Of a stretch of DNA of 64,000 nucleotides, positions 12,075 to 24,891 are shown piece after piece. A program made the translations under genes and the position numbers. Numbering within the stretch: position 1 is the first letter of the stretch; every line of letters starts with the position of its first letter. Under the pieces are notes generated by a model. The model had not been told where the DNA came from, did no database searches, and worked only from the letters and a program-made list of their open reading frames with translations. The DNA comes from Phoronis australis (taxonomy: Eukaryota > Phoronida > Phoronidae): positions 717,331 through 781,330 of the forward strand of contig NMRA01000143.1 of the NCBI GenBank assembly GCA_002633005.1, read 5' to 3'.

Positions 12075-12137
12075 AGTGATGCATTTGCATGTGTTAGTGA
12101 TGCATTTGCATGTGTTAGTGATGCATTTGCATGTGTT
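12075..12137 (+). repeat. 21-bp tandem repeat x3 carrying POU octamers, JTB 3' UTR
   Basis: Three copies of a 21-bp unit (core GATGCATTTGCATGTGTTAGT). Each contains the octamer ATTTGCAT, at 12083-12090, 12104-12111 and 12125-12132, on the same helical face. Lies about 200 bp after the JTB stop. Confidence 0.85.
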
Positions 12138-12165
12138 ACCTTTGGCCAACTTCACCTCTTGTGGT

Positions 12166-12319
12166 GGGGGCGGATCCAGGATTTTTTAAGAGGAGAGGTC
12201 AGGTCAAGGATTTTTTTTAAAAGGTGTTGCAAGTCAACCATCTGATAGTTCTAGATTTGATATCTCTAAAATCAAAGGGAAAGTGGGTCTGGAACCCTTG
12301 TGCCCCCTGGATCCACCTG
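12166..12319. mobile_element. Family B MITE, degenerate copy
   Basis: GGGGGCGGATCCAGGATTTT on the left and CCCCCTGGATCCACCTG on the right; interior diverged. In the JTB 3' flank. Confidence 0.55.
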
Positions 12320-13008
12320 TATGAGGTTTGCCGTTTACAGGTCTTGCCAAAAGTGTAATGTTGTGGAATTCCCCATAGCGTTTTGTCATGACTAGAAATT
12401 ACAGTGAATTTACCTCTAGGCTTATATGGTGAAAGTGCCAGTTGCGTATATAGGATTTATAATGTGTAAGTACCCATTATTTTTGCCTTTGAAAGTCGTC
12501 ATGATGGTAACAAAGTTTTGGCACATGGTGTTACACTGGTTTTAGAGGATGTTAAGAGAACTTTGGTACTTTTTAGCAAACAAGCATATAATGTAAAATC
12601 AATGGTGGCTTGATAGCCCTTGGTTTCATTCAAAACTTGCAGAGACTCCCGTGGTATATTTTAATGACCGAGGTTCCATACATTTTGCTTTTGAAAAACC
12701 TATGATGGGTCCACTGGTATGCTCCCTTCCAAATGGGTTCTTTACCTCTTCCCAGATTTACTAAGTTGCTAGGCACAAATATGTGCTGAAAAACAGTCCT
12801 GCATTTGTTTTGACATGGCAGTTTTTCCTTTGATGCTACTCATATATAGGAGTTGTTGGAAGATAACTGTGGTAGAGTACTGTTCAATTGTTCACCGCTG
12901 TGACCAACAAATTGAAGCTGTTAGAGAGGTTGTTATAGACTTGTTCATACGTTTTGTAAAGAAGTTAAGTTTATAAAATTATTGTTTTAGAGCAACGCTC
13001 ATGCACGC

Positions 13009-13217
13009 ACCCAGCCTGAAAAACGAGGGGGCTCAAATTTTTAGAAAGTGAACCTTTTACTATGAAGATAAGCTATGAATTGTGCATTAGCCGAATTTTG
13101 GTAGTACCAACTTTTTTAGTGGACATTTGTCTCATTTTCTACTTTTTTGGTGTTTTTGTTACTCTGAGGCGGACCTTTTTGCCCACTTCGTTTGAGCCCT
13201 CCCCCGGGTGCACGCAT
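13009..13217 (+). mobile_element. Family G MITE copy 2, complete
   Basis: About 209 bp bounded by inverted ends CATGCACGCACCC and GGGTGCACGCATG. Same interior as copy 1. Confidence 0.8.
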
Positions 13218-13657
13218 GACACTGTGCCTGAAATCGAAATTGCCCATTCAAGTAAATTTTTTTATCTCACTGGTTGGCATAAGTATAGTCACATCTCAGT
13301 TTAGTAAATGAAAAACTGCCAAGAGGATTGTCCCTTGCCTACTGTGGCCACCAGGGGGCATTGTTTGAAGGAAGTTCTGTTGACTTGAAACTGTTACACC
13401 TAAATTAAAATTTAAATCACATGTTGGGGTAAATTTTTTATCCATGATTATGCCACATACTGTACATGTACACTTAGGTCATATGAAAAATATTGCAATA
13501 CAGTTCAGAGGGGGTTATAGCGTTAAGGTAGTGTTTGTAACCGTAGGTTGTTCAATTTCAATTGATCAGTTCTTTGCCTGGAATTGCAGCGGTCAGCTTA
13601 GTTGGGTGTTTGACTTGACGTGATTATTCAATAATTAATTGTTGGTTAGATATTTCA

Positions 13658-13667
13658 TTTATTTATT
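13658..13667 (-). terminator. Candidate GPCR polyadenylation signals (two overlapping AATAAA)
   Basis: Overlapping AATAAA hexamers on the minus strand about 690 bp after the GPCR stop. With the JTB signal they would place the two 3' ends tail-to-tail with a short overlap. Confidence 0.3.
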
Positions 13668-13712
13668 TTCTCCTGGCTTTAGTTGAGTGAATTGTAAAAA
13701 GTATTTATTTTA

Positions 13713-13718
13713 AATAAA
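13713..13718 (+). terminator. Candidate JTB polyadenylation signal AATAAA
   Basis: Canonical AATAAA 1.8 kb after the JTB stop, in an AT-rich stretch. Other sites could be used; no transcript evidence. Confidence 0.3.
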
Positions 13719-14347
13719 AAGGCATACTTGTTTTTAAGCAAGGTATTTAATTTCTGCAATAGATTGCATTGTTGACATGTTTTAAGGTTACTAAGAATGA
13801 AAAATCAAAATTATATGCTGTAGTTTAAATTTGCTGGACCAAAGTTTGGCCAACAAGACTGCTAAAATTTAATGAAATTGAAGTATACTAAATTTTTTAA
13901 AATGAGTCATAATTATTCACTTGGCACAAAGCTGCATGTCCTTGTATTCACTAAGGATAATGGAATATTAGAATTTTTCTTGGACTCAATTAACTTTTTG
14001 CAATGATTGTTACAGAATGCAAAGGATTCCTGACTTCAGGATTCAGTTTTCGTGCCTGCATAGAAAATATGATTCATTTTGATGATTAAAATAATTAAAT
14101 GGTTTAATTTGAGGTTTAGTTGTCTCATTTGCCAAACCGGGGTCCAGCAACTTATAAGAAATAAAGGAAACCTATACTATTGGGCTTAGTTACAGGTTGG
14201 TGGGAGACTCCAAAAGTAACAGACTGCTACGGTGTGGTTTGAAAATGTTGACCGTGCAAACAATCCTTCGAAAACAGAGTTGACGAATATCCTTTATATT
14301 CAGAGGCAATCCTTTGAGACCCACACTGGAGCAGTCGTGGTCGTGTC

Positions 14348-15128
14348 TTACATTACAGAATGCCGACGATTTTCCCTCGGTCCACTAGACTTCTTAGTGT
14401 TGTAGGACTGAAGACGCCAACCTACTAGTGACATCTTGTGTGCCGTGTTCGGGGAGGCTAAAGTATGCAGCTGGCTCGTTGATCGCGAATTGTCGCCTTC
14501 CGCGAGGTTGCGAGTGCAGATCATTTTGGCGAATTCGCGGCGAAATTTTTGACTAAATATGCTGTAGAGTAGCGGGTTTGCGGCCGAATTGATGTACGCC
14601 ATTGTCATGAGGAATACTAAAAAACTCCAAGAGGGCTGAAATTTCTCCTCTGACAATGTGTTGTAGAGCAAAACCACTTGAAATGGCGAATAGCTTATAA
14701 AATACACTATGACACAAATAATTAACATTTTCACCACATTTCGTCTCCCTCTCAACGCTTCGCTTACACGGAAAATCTCCTTGCCTTTAGAGTTCTTACA
14801 AGACTTCCTCTGATGTAACGCTTTGGTGTTGGCAAACAGCCGTCGTCCTATCAACACGTACAGAATAGTTTGTAGTAAAAATGGCAACATGTAAAACACG
14901 AAGAATTCCATGTATTTGTAAAACATGTAAGACACGTGGTGATTTCCGGGAAAAATAATTATGCAGTACTCCACCGAAGCGTTGTTGGCGGCTTTTCGGA
15001 CGTCGTTGAAGAATAATGGCGGGGAAGCGACAGTGATGGCCGTTAGCCACATGAGGAATATTATCAAAATGGCGCGCTTTTTGCTGCACAAGATGTGAGC
15101 GCGGAATGGATGAACTGTGGCTATGTAT
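14348..15128 (-). CDS. GPCR exon 2 (TM4 to C terminus)
   Basis: 781 nt, acceptor TTTCGTTTCAG, stop TAA. Encodes the end of TM3, TM4-TM7 and a 66-residue Ser/Arg-rich tail ending RRHSVM. Confidence 0.93.
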
Positions 15129-18100
15129 CTGAAACGAAAAACATACAGTATAAATCTGCGATCGCTCATGCTATCACTGGTAAGGTTCGTTTGAATTCTA
15201 TAACCGAACTTGTCGGTGTCCACATACATGTACATGTAGACTACGTCGTTGTTTTGTTGAAATGACCGGACAAATCACTTGCGTACATGTATAGAGATGT
15301 ATGTACACTGAGTAAATTGTTGGGGGACCAAGACACGCGCCTCACGGACATATAAACTCAGTTCACAGACTCACTAACTGGCTTGTCTGCAAAACACAAA
15401 ACGCGGCTTAATCCACTCAAAAAAAAACCACGGCCGACTGACTCGCATCCAGCCCACTAAATGACAAACCGCCCGCAAACGCGACTCTGAGGCCGACCTG
15501 AAAACACGACCTATTGATTATTTAGTTCGCTGCTTATTTACGGCTATGAACGGCACGGCATGAGATCAATTTGACTCACTGTAAAATAATATTTCGGGAG
15601 AGAACTTAACTGATACAACGCACTTTTAGAAATCGTTTAAAAAGTGTGGCTCCGGGGGTATAGGCGGCGTCGCTCAGCAACTTTACAATGTGTTGTAGTG
15701 ATTGAAAGATTTAAATACATGAATTACTCCGAAAACTTAGTTACTCTTGGCGTAACAGATTAGTATCGTATGGGCGAAGGGTGAGCCATAACCTTCAAGT
15801 CAACTTAAAGTTGCTTTTCTTTAGCTTTTTAAAAACGAATTTGAGTCGTTTACTCTGACTCTTAAAATAGGTCTCGTAATATTCTTTACCGACAAAATCC
15901 GTCGTCGGCGACTGAAAAAAAGCGCTTCGGCAGAGATCACTGGGGCTTGGGAATCCTAAAATTGCAGATTGGAAACCGGCACATCCGCACATTGTCTGTG
16001 AGCTGAGTTGCGGGCCGGGCTCATAGAGGAGTATGATACTGTTTTAAACGCTATAGCTCTTCTGTATTGATGGCTGAACGGGAGAAATAGAGTTTTAACT
16101 TAAATTTATATGGTTGTGTAAAATATTAGTGACGCATAATTCCGATATATTAACAGAGAATAATGGATATATTATCTAACACGAATGATTAATTAACTTG
16201 TACTAGTGTTGTTAAATTGGCTCGGGGACACTTGCATCTTGGCCATACCGCAAGATGCAGACGGTCCGTCGCAACCACCAAGGAAATATCCCGACGGTGT
16301 TTCAAGTTTTAAAGTCGTGCCTGCGGCATGGAACGAGAAAATGATGGATAAGTAGAGAGGAAAAACATGAAAATGCATAAATTTCGTTTTAACTTCTGAA
16401 CTATATATGTATTGTGGCAAAACATTTTGTATAAAAGAGTGCGTTCCGTAAATGCGAGCAACTCGCAAAAAGCTATTAAACCATGAAGAAATTCTCGAGT
16501 GAGTGTTTCGCGAGTACGCTCACCGAGCTTACTGCTTGCGAAGTAATGTGTCGGCCTTAGTGAAGACTGGTCGATGAGGTTGCATTGTTGAATTACGAAA
16601 TATAAGATTCACCATTTCTGTTTCGTAAGTAAAAATTTCTCGCAGCAAGTGTTTTGGGAGCGTCATGAGTCTACGGAACGTATCCTAGCTTGCAGTCGTT
16701 ATTCCCGGCGGATTCGTGTTTCGTTTCCACACTCATGGTTTAGGCTGTACCGGCAACGCATTATGGTCCTTGTCCAAATATTATTGTTCTTTAAAAAGAT
16801 ACTAAACCCTGATAAGATGATTTTCCCCAACCCTCGTCTTATTCACTGGTCTTGCGCCACTGACGTCTCACTTGAGGGACACTGAAAAACCGATTTCAAC
16901 TAACATGACTGTCACCCTACAAAATGTCCAAATTTGGCTAATTTTGGAACGCCATACGTCACAAACGGCTTTTTGGATAATAATGAAATAGATGGCGTGC
17001 TTTATACACAGTTCGCCAACACTTTCTTAGGAATTGTTTTTAATATGGTTTTAAGAAAAAAAAAACTGAAAAGAACGAGAACGAAATGAGAATTTATCAG
17101 GAATCGTTACAGCGTTTCAGAGATTTCCCCATCATGAGTGAAAATTCGTTATGTCGTTGATGTTTTGCAACCAATGTACCCTTCTTTTTGGTTACTTTTA
17201 CACCCTCACGGGACGCGATTAAAGGGAGATTGGTATAAAGCTCAACATGAAATTCTACGGCCTTGTCTCTTACTGAAAAAACATTGTTTAAATCAACAGT
17301 TTTGTTGATATTTGACTGAATACACAAACTTTTCGATAAGAAGGGTATCACTTTAACCACTGAATGGATATTTTGATTCGGAGTGGTTTTGGCGAACCCC
17401 ACAAAGAGTTGTCGTGTAGCGAGATTCCATATTGCAAGTCTTGCGTTTACGAAACAGAGGGTGATTGTATACCGACTTAAATTCTAGGCGAGGCACGCAC
17501 ACCATTTCGCGCAAAATGTCGATATTTAAGCACACGTAAACGTCAATATTATTCCACTGCCAGCCCATAGGCGGGAAATGGAAATAAACCCAGTTTTGTC
17601 AGGAGTGGAGACGTTTTGCTAATATTAAATGCAAAGTGGCGAGAAATGATGTACTATCATTAAAAGGATTACCAGCGGTGCTTTTATTCATAAACAAAAT
17701 GAGACGACCTTAATCATGTAACGCGCATGAGACTGTCAATGGCGGTGGTGGACGACCTGCTACTTGTGTAATCTTTAAATCAGTCACTTTGAGAGTTAAT
17801 AGTCTCCTTCCAAAACCATCAGATTATTATTTATAAAGATTGATTGAATGTTTGGCTTGACGAAAGGGTCTTACATCAATGCCAGTTGTGATGTTGATTA
17901 CGTAATAAGCTTAAATGACTTGCACATTTTGTTCGCTCATGGCAAGAAAGCCATGGAAATGTTATGGCATATTTATTAAACATCTCACTGGGAACGCTCG
18001 GGGCTTTTCGAATGTTGATAAGTAATAATACTGTAATAATAAGTAATAATATACTGATATCGGAAATGAAATTGGACAGGATCTGTCAGTAGTCAAAGTG

Positions 18101-18934
18101 GATCTCACAATCAAGATGACGTGATAGAAAAAAGATTGCATCTGAGAAGAAAGACACAAATACGCAGCACATGTACATAGGGAACTTATCTGAGTTCCTA
18201 TTTGGGACTACTTTATGCAAGTGGATTCGTCGATCGGCTCATTGCTCCCGCAAAAATGCGCCCAGCTCTCACTGTCTTCCTTAATTGACAAATGCAAGTA
18301 CTAGACGTTGAATAGACAACTTAAATTTGACACCACCGCGTCTATTCCGGTTATTAGGGCTCCATGTTGCCTGACCCCGGCAGAGCCCGAGGCCTGCAGC
18401 GGTGCTTCAGGAACGCCGGCTGAAAGCTGCCGCGCAATTTTGGCAATATTTAGTCAGTCATCAACCCTCAGTAGGTAAAATGTTACGGTGGGTTTCTTAA
18501 AGTGCTTTGATGTAAGATTTTTGCGGCCCGTCAAATTCTTCGACTAGGTGAATAGTAATATATGATCTGACAATGTAAGATGTTTTGTTACGACTTCATA
18601 TCTTTTTTGATAGTCTAAAATACCTAAATAGATTTGCGATGCCCAAGGGAGGCGGTACAGAAATCTGGATCGGAATCGTTTGTATTATTTTTACCGACAC
18701 AGTTTGCACTGTGACCTTCCAAAAGCATGGCCGCTTTACAGTTGGATTTTCTTCATAACGGCAAATTTACCGCTTTTTAAAACTTGATCTGGCGTTGGGC
18801 ACAACCATGAAGACAAGTACATCAATTACTGTACGGAGATAAATAGAGCATTAATGAAATATACACTCAAGGCATATTGTATGCTGGAAATCATACGTGT
18901 TGCTCACCGTAAAATTTGTGTGTTTGCGTGTGTA

Positions 18935-18984
<50 letters not shown>

Positions 18985-21177
18985 TGTGTGTGAGCGTGCG
19001 TGTGCGTGTGTGTGCGCGTGTGTGCCTGCGTGCGTGCGTTTGTATGTGTGTAGTTCACCGAAAATGCGCGTCTCTTTTTCGCGACGTCTCACTACATGTA
19101 TGTGAATGTTTTTTGAAAACTCTATTCTATACTTTTTGGCCTCATCCTAATTTAATGTCACTATTTGTTATAAAAATTATGAAGGTGTAAGTGCCAGTTT
19201 AAAAAACAGTATAACCAGAGGACCGTTTAATTCGTTAATTAGTCGTAAATGCGCTTTCATGCCAGTTGACGATAGACGAGCAGAGAATTTGCATGATATT
19301 ACGTCATCAACCAACATCTTTCGTTAGGCCTAAAAATACCTGTAATGTGCTCGTATGAACACCAAAGAAGACAAGGAAATTCTGAAAAACGAGTGTGCGA
19401 GCGGCATTTTACACGCTAAACCTGACCTCAGATACATGTATATGTAGCATAAGCCTTATCTATTTACATTGAACACATTTGTGCCGTCTGAACATCCATA
19501 TTGGTGGACCAACGCGAATTTTCAGTTAATCTTGTTCTTGACTCAAAAACCTAGATCAATCATTGAAAGAGATAAATTCCTTCCCATACATCGAACTAAG
19601 TTTGACCCCTTTCTCTAACACGAGACAAGCACTAATATCGTATTTAGATGGAAATTTCTGATAGCCAAAAGGATATACATTTACAATCGTAAATAAGCTT
19701 AAATAATTCTTTTACACTTTTTGTGAACAGGCTAATCGAAAGTAAACTTCGTTTCCGCTAAAATAGTGCAAAAACTGTCTTTTACGGTTTCTATTTTCGA
19801 ATCAAACTCTTGTCGCGGAAATATGATTTGAATAAAAACTAATATGTGGAAATTATAAGTGCTTTCTTTCAGTTTTCTTCACAAAAATACACCTGTACAC
19901 CCGTTACTTCGAAAGTTATTTACGCAAATTGGATTCTGTGTTGAGACAGGGGAAAAGTAGTGACAGTAATGACCAGGTGACTCTTTGTTGATTGATGGCA
20001 CGCAGTAACGGTCGTCTCACCACAATACCGCATAAAAATGGATTCAACAACGAACACGTACATCTACTGAATACCTGTATTTTATGATCGCCGGCAACGA
20101 GGGGACAAACGGAAAATACGTATGGTTTTGAGACTTTATTCAAATGTGGCACATTTTTTAAACTGAAAACCCAACTTATGGCAAAAGTAGAGTTTTTGTA
20201 AAGTTATTGCATCACAGTTCTTGATTTAGATTCATGTCCACATTTGCAAAAATGAAGCGGAATCTGTCAGGGCTTGCAATTTTCCTCTTCTAAGAGGATT
20301 TCCCGTCTCTTTGGTTTTGATTTCCTCTTATTTGATTCCCAGTTTTCTATTTATTTGTCTTTTTATCATTATTTTGACTTTATTCATGCAAAAAGGTTTA
20401 TTTCAGTTAAATTTTACAACACAAAAAATCTTCCTATCACACAAGCCTATTTATTTGTGGAACAATACATCATCAGGAAAATTTTCCTCTTTTTTGTCAT
20501 TGGTCATTCCAAGCCCTTTTGTATAAAATGTACACGTACGTTTAAACTCTTGAAATACGAGAACTGAACTGTGACAGGTCCAAGGCTGCATGTTCGCGTA
20601 TGTATAGACATCCTGCAATTTCCGATGAATAAAGTAATGTATATCAGAGCCAGAGATTCGGATTTCCAATGAAACTAACAGTAAGAACATACCTTTCGAT
20701 GCAGATCGTCATCAAATTCATCGCCGACAGGTAGAAGGACACCACCAAAATGTATCTCTGTGCTTTACACATCTCCAAACCCAGTACCCAGCCTCTGCTC
20801 ATCATGAACATGACAATATCAGGCACTCCAAGCACCATAATCAACGCGTCGGCGATGCTCAGGTTTAGTATGAACAGATTTGTTACTGTGCGTCGCATTG
20901 CAGCTTTCGTTATAATTACATAGATCACTATACAGTTTCCAAACAGACCGGTTAGTCCTATGGCACCGAAAAGACACGAGAGAAGAATAATTTCCAATGT
21001 AGTTGCCGGCTCCAGGTCTGACAACTGTCCGTCAACCACTGCGTTCGTGTCCCATAAAGTCTGGCTCATCGTCAGGTCCTCCATCGTGGTCTCAGCTATG
21101 GATGTCTGACCGGAAGTTCCCGTTAGTGTAACGAAGTCCCAAACTCCTGTGAAACTCTCTGTAGTGCTCAATGACAT
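14348..21177 (-). CDS. Class A GPCR, thyrotropin-releasing-hormone-receptor-like, 2 exons
   Basis: Seven-transmembrane receptor of the rhodopsin family, plasma membrane. Exons 21177-20693 and 15128-14348 join within the ERY codons to give 421 aa. Landmarks: GN at 80-81 (TM1), LSIAD ending at Asp110 (TM2), Cys137 and Cys217 for the extracellular disulfide, ERY at 161-163, Trp189 (TM4), Pro244 (TM5), Pro310 (TM6), NPLLY at 346-350 (TM7). The TM5 stretch [20 protein letters not shown] and TM7 NSAANPLLY-x3-SQKFRREF resemble TRH/EFLGamide-type peptide receptors; this subfamily call is from recall. The N terminus is Ser/Thr-rich with no sequon; extracellular loop 2 has NAS (211-213). Residue 308, the toggle-switch position, is Tyr instead of Trp. 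Other beta-group peptide receptors remain possible. Confidence 0.9.
15129..20692 (-). other. GPCR intron, 5.6 kb
   Basis: No coding exon recognised. Contains a (GT)n microsatellite at 18917-19052. Six-frame translation gives only short ORFs without family features. Confidence 0.8.
18917..19052. repeat. (GT)n microsatellite with GC/GT interruptions
   Basis: About 135 bp of alternating TG with TGCG and TTTG interruptions, a Z-DNA-prone tract. Cys/Val-rich ORFs across it are repeat artefacts. Confidence 0.97.
20693..21177 (-). CDS. GPCR exon 1 (N terminus to TM3)
   Basis: 485 nt from ATG to a GTATGT donor, ending two bases into the Arg codon of ERY. The intron inside the E/DRY motif is a recurrent position in peptide GPCR genes. 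An acceptor-like TTTTCTGCACCAG immediately precedes the ATG, so a 5' UTR exon may exist upstream. Confidence 0.9.
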
Positions 21178-22436
21178 CGCTGGTGCAGAAAACAGGTTTT
21201 CTTGAATTCGAAAAATAGTCGCGGTTTCACTATTGGAAATGTATACTGTCGTTAAGTAATACTGTGGAACATATTTTTCGTCACCGCGCCATCTAATGGT
21301 ATCATAATGAAGCCTCGTAGCACTCTACAGCAATGTGGCGCAAACGTTTCCGCACTAACCTGTAAAAGTTTATCGCAATATCAATTAAATTGTTTTAATT
21401 AGCCACTACGCTCGAGGTATTAACAAAATTACCATCGACATATCGTGCTGTGCAGACGCAACATCCCGTAATTTTCCGATGAAATCTTTCCAAAGACCTA
21501 ATTCGGGTTACTGGTCGGTCGTGAAATTTGCCGAAAGAAACGATTCAGTGCATATCATTAGGCGTAGCGTTGTAATGGTGACACCCCAAAGCAAAAAACA
21601 AACGTTTTTGCATTAACCGAGCGAATTAGAAACTAAAGATTCGGGAATTTTGCTTCTATCAGGACGGTTTTATAACTATCTCTCTGCTTCTACCATTATG
21701 ATCTACAGTGTACTTCGAATGCTTAATGTTTGGGTTATAATAAACTTTTGTCAAAAAGACAAAACAAAAGTTATAAAAATTGAAATAGATGTATTCAAAA
21801 TTGTGGCAAATGTATTCTAGCACTGCACTGATAACCAGTGAGCCATCAGCGTCTCTCGATACATGCAGGTTGTACCAACAATTTACTAACACTTTAAATG
21901 ACTGACATGGGGGCAACACAAGTGCTTTAAATCCATACAAAGATGATCCCTCGCAGAGCAAGTACGAAGTCTTTTAAATCGTTCTAAGCTTGCAGTTGCC
22001 CTTGACGTTTGAAGTTTACAGTAGCTTTGTGCAATAAAAGTTCGTTAAACAGAGAATGTCTCATTCCGTGATCGACTTTGCGTACTTACAACAGGGCGGC
22101 CATTTTGTTGTGTGAAACTCAATGTTAAGAACTGTGCAAGCCGGTAGGCTACAAGACTACTTTAAATCGTTGTGTCGATTTTGAAGAACTCTAGGTACCA
22201 AAATGCTTGTATTTGCGCAATCTTTCCGGTGATATCGTTTACGTGATATTTTGAAAATAAAACGAAAATCCCCTTAAGTCCCTGAGTTAAGTATCCTGTT
22301 AATAATGTGTATATCTGTTGTATTTCTTCCCATTTGTTATTTAGTATGCCATGGTGCGTTATCCGCTTACAGTCACACTGGTTTGTTTACCATAAGTTCC
22401 TGACAACAAAATGGTACAGGTAAGCCTCGTGCTCAG

Positions 22437-22587
22437 GGGCACAGAACAGTTCTCGCCTATCAGAACACGCGTCAATGGATTCGTCACCCGTTCTCCACTC
22501 TGTCAAAAACTGCATGCAAAGAACGAAATATTTTGAGTCATTTCACATCAAAAGCCCAACAGATGAGCACAAAAACTCTATTCTCTC
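22437..22587 (+). repeat. Dispersed repeat family F, copy 1
   Basis: Shares CACAGAACAGTTCTC, CACTCTGTCAAAAA and GATGAGCACA blocks with the inverted copy at 62440-62592. Apparent ORFs here are repeat-derived. Confidence 0.7.
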
Positions 22588-23050
22588 AAACACAAAACTC
22601 AATAAATTTACACAAAACAGAGGTTCAACAAATCATGAGGAATTGTTCTTTCTTCCAATACCATTTACGGTATCCTGCTCCACCGAGTTCGCAAGAAAGC
22701 ACACAAATCTTGCCAAAAAGTCCGCCGGAGCAACTCCCGTGTCGCACGCGAACGGTACGGAATTATTCGATGAATTACGGATGAACGGCAATTGCCGATT
22801 CATCTCGGAAAGTCACGGCATCGATAACTCGGCAATTGCCGTTCATCCGTAACTCATCGGTTAATTCGTATCCTGCGCGTGAGACGGGAGTTGCTCCGGA
22901 CGAGCTTTTTGGGAAGATTTTTGTGCATTAACCGCGAATTTCTTGCGAACTCGGTGGAGCAGGACACCGTAAATGGTATTGGGAGAAAGAAAAATTCCTC
23001 ATGGTTTGTTGAACCTCTGTTTTGTGTAAATTTATTGAGTTTTGTGTTTG
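22588..23050. mobile_element. Long foldback element, about 460 bp
   Basis: Two arms of about 210 bp in inverted orientation around a centre near 22819. Shared pieces include AACACAAAACTCAATAAATT, ATACCATTTACGGT and GGATGAACGGCAATTGCCGA. No transposase gene. Confidence 0.85.
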
Positions 23051-24300
23051 CTATGGATTGAAGTGAAGCACTCGTGGAATTTCTTGTCCGGAGTGTCATA
23101 CCTTGTAGTATTATTAATTTAGTGTATTGGGGACGATCAGAAGCTCAGGACGCCTGCGCCGGCACATACCCGACGTGGCTCACCAAACGCAAGCGCAGTT
23201 CAAGACATTACTTCGCGGTTGCCGTGGTGCAAGGCAAAACAAGTATCTGGCCAGCCTCGTCCTCAAGCCTCAGGATGGCGCTGATAGGTTTAGCCATTTG
23301 AGGCTTGGTTATGCCGGGGAAATCAAATGTGTCAGAATTCCGGAAATCGCCGGAAAATCACGAGTAATATAAAGTTATATCAACTTTGGTCTATTGCAGC
23401 AATTTAGGTCTAAAATATTGCAACGTAAACAGATTATCTTCTATGATATTATTTTAAAAATATTGAAATAAATTTCAGAGAATTGAGAACAAGAACACGT
23501 ACAAACTTTATTTCAAACAATAACCAAAACAATGCCTTCTGCTTCATGAATGACTGCAACAACGCCTGTGAAAATAATTAAAATATTCTTTCGTTTTAAT
23601 GACGTCCAGGACAATTATTGGGCAGAAGATATTTCCGATAACCAAGTCTCAAATGGCTAAACCGATCCGCGCTTTCTTGAGGCTGGCATGTGTTCAGGTG
23701 GAGATTGTAATATCCAGACAAACGAGAGCAACGAAACTCCTTACTTGGTAAGAAAGGACGCGTCGTAATACCACAGATACAGCAGACGAAATCGTCGTGT
23801 CACAGATTACCGTTTATAAGTAAGTGTAAAAATCGCGAAAAAATTGCGAAAAAAATCACTCGTAAAGGCTGCTTCTACGTATTGCCGAGTGGAGTCGATT
23901 CATGAAAACGGATTTTGAACTATTGCTGTTTAACTGCAGTGTGAGTACAATTTTGGAACATCCTGTATATTTGCAAATAATTGAATGGTGTGAGGATTCA
24001 CATTAATCTCTTCTCCTGACCTAAAATCAATCACAGCTTCAATCAGTTTTTAAGATGGCAAGAAAATGTAGACTCCGACGTTTTTAAACATTTTCTTGCC
24101 ATGTTAGAAATTGGCGTCAATCATCAAAAGAATTTGAAAGATCTGTTGCGATTGATAATTTTGGAATGCTGGGCGGTCATGTAGACAGTGGTTGGCTTTT
24201 CTCGCTCGTTTGTACATGTACTTGGAGATGCTGAAAACAACCAGTTTGAGGATGACGATAATTTTCAACTTTATGCTATATAAAAAGTGTTTTCCCAAGT
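22925..24300 (+). repeat. 1.4-kb direct duplication, copy 1
   Basis: Near-identical to 24892-26265. Contains its own inverted arms (around 23250-23306 and 23642-23690) and a small palindrome with CATTTTCTTGCCAT near 24090. No coding region. Confidence 0.9.
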
Positions 24301-24355
24301 TTGGTTGCCCCACCGAATACTTTGAGTTGCGAGTACAAACTCGGTCACGTTTATA

Positions 24356-24891
24356 NNNNNNNNNNNNNNNNNNNNNNNNNNNNNNNNNNNNNNNNNNNNN
24401 NNNNNNNNNNNNNNNNNNNNNNNNNNNNNNNNNNNNNNNNNNNNNNNNNNNNNNNNNNNNNNNNNNNNNNNNNNNNNNNNNNNNNNNNNNNNNNNNNNNN
24501 NNNNNNNNNNNNNNNNNNNNNNNNNNNNNNNNNNNNNNNNNNNNNNNNNNNNNNNNNNNNNNNNNNNNNNNNNNNNNNNNNNNNNNNNNNNNNNNNNNNN
24601 NNNNNNNNNNNNNNNNNNNNNNNNNNNNNNNNNNNNNNNNNNNNNNNNNNNNNNNNNNNNNNNNNNNNNNNNNNNNNNNNNNNNNNNNNNNNNNNNNNNN
24701 NNNNNNNNNNNNNNNNNNNNNNNNNNNNNNNNNNNNNNNNNNNNNNNNNNNNNNNNNNNNNNNNNNNNNNNNNNNNNNNNNNNNNNNNNNNNNNNNNNNN
24801 NNNNNNNNNNNNNNNNNNNNNNNNNNNNNNNNNNNNNNNNNNNNNNNNNNNNNNNNNNNNNNNNNNNNNNNNNNNNNNNNNNNNNNNNNNN
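24356..24891. other. Assembly gap, 536 N
   Basis: Run of N between the two copies of the direct duplication; probably hides the left foldback arm of copy 2. ORFs called through it are not real. Confidence 1.

Noticed and set aside
18854-19190. Cys/Val-rich small secreted proteins
   Set aside because: Translation of a (GT)n microsatellite.
22090-22103. Minus-strand ATGGCCGCCCTGTT before a perfect GTAAGT donor, as a first exon of the GPCR
   Set aside because: Joining it to the acceptor-like site at 21180 puts the receptor out of frame; it could only be a UTR exon.
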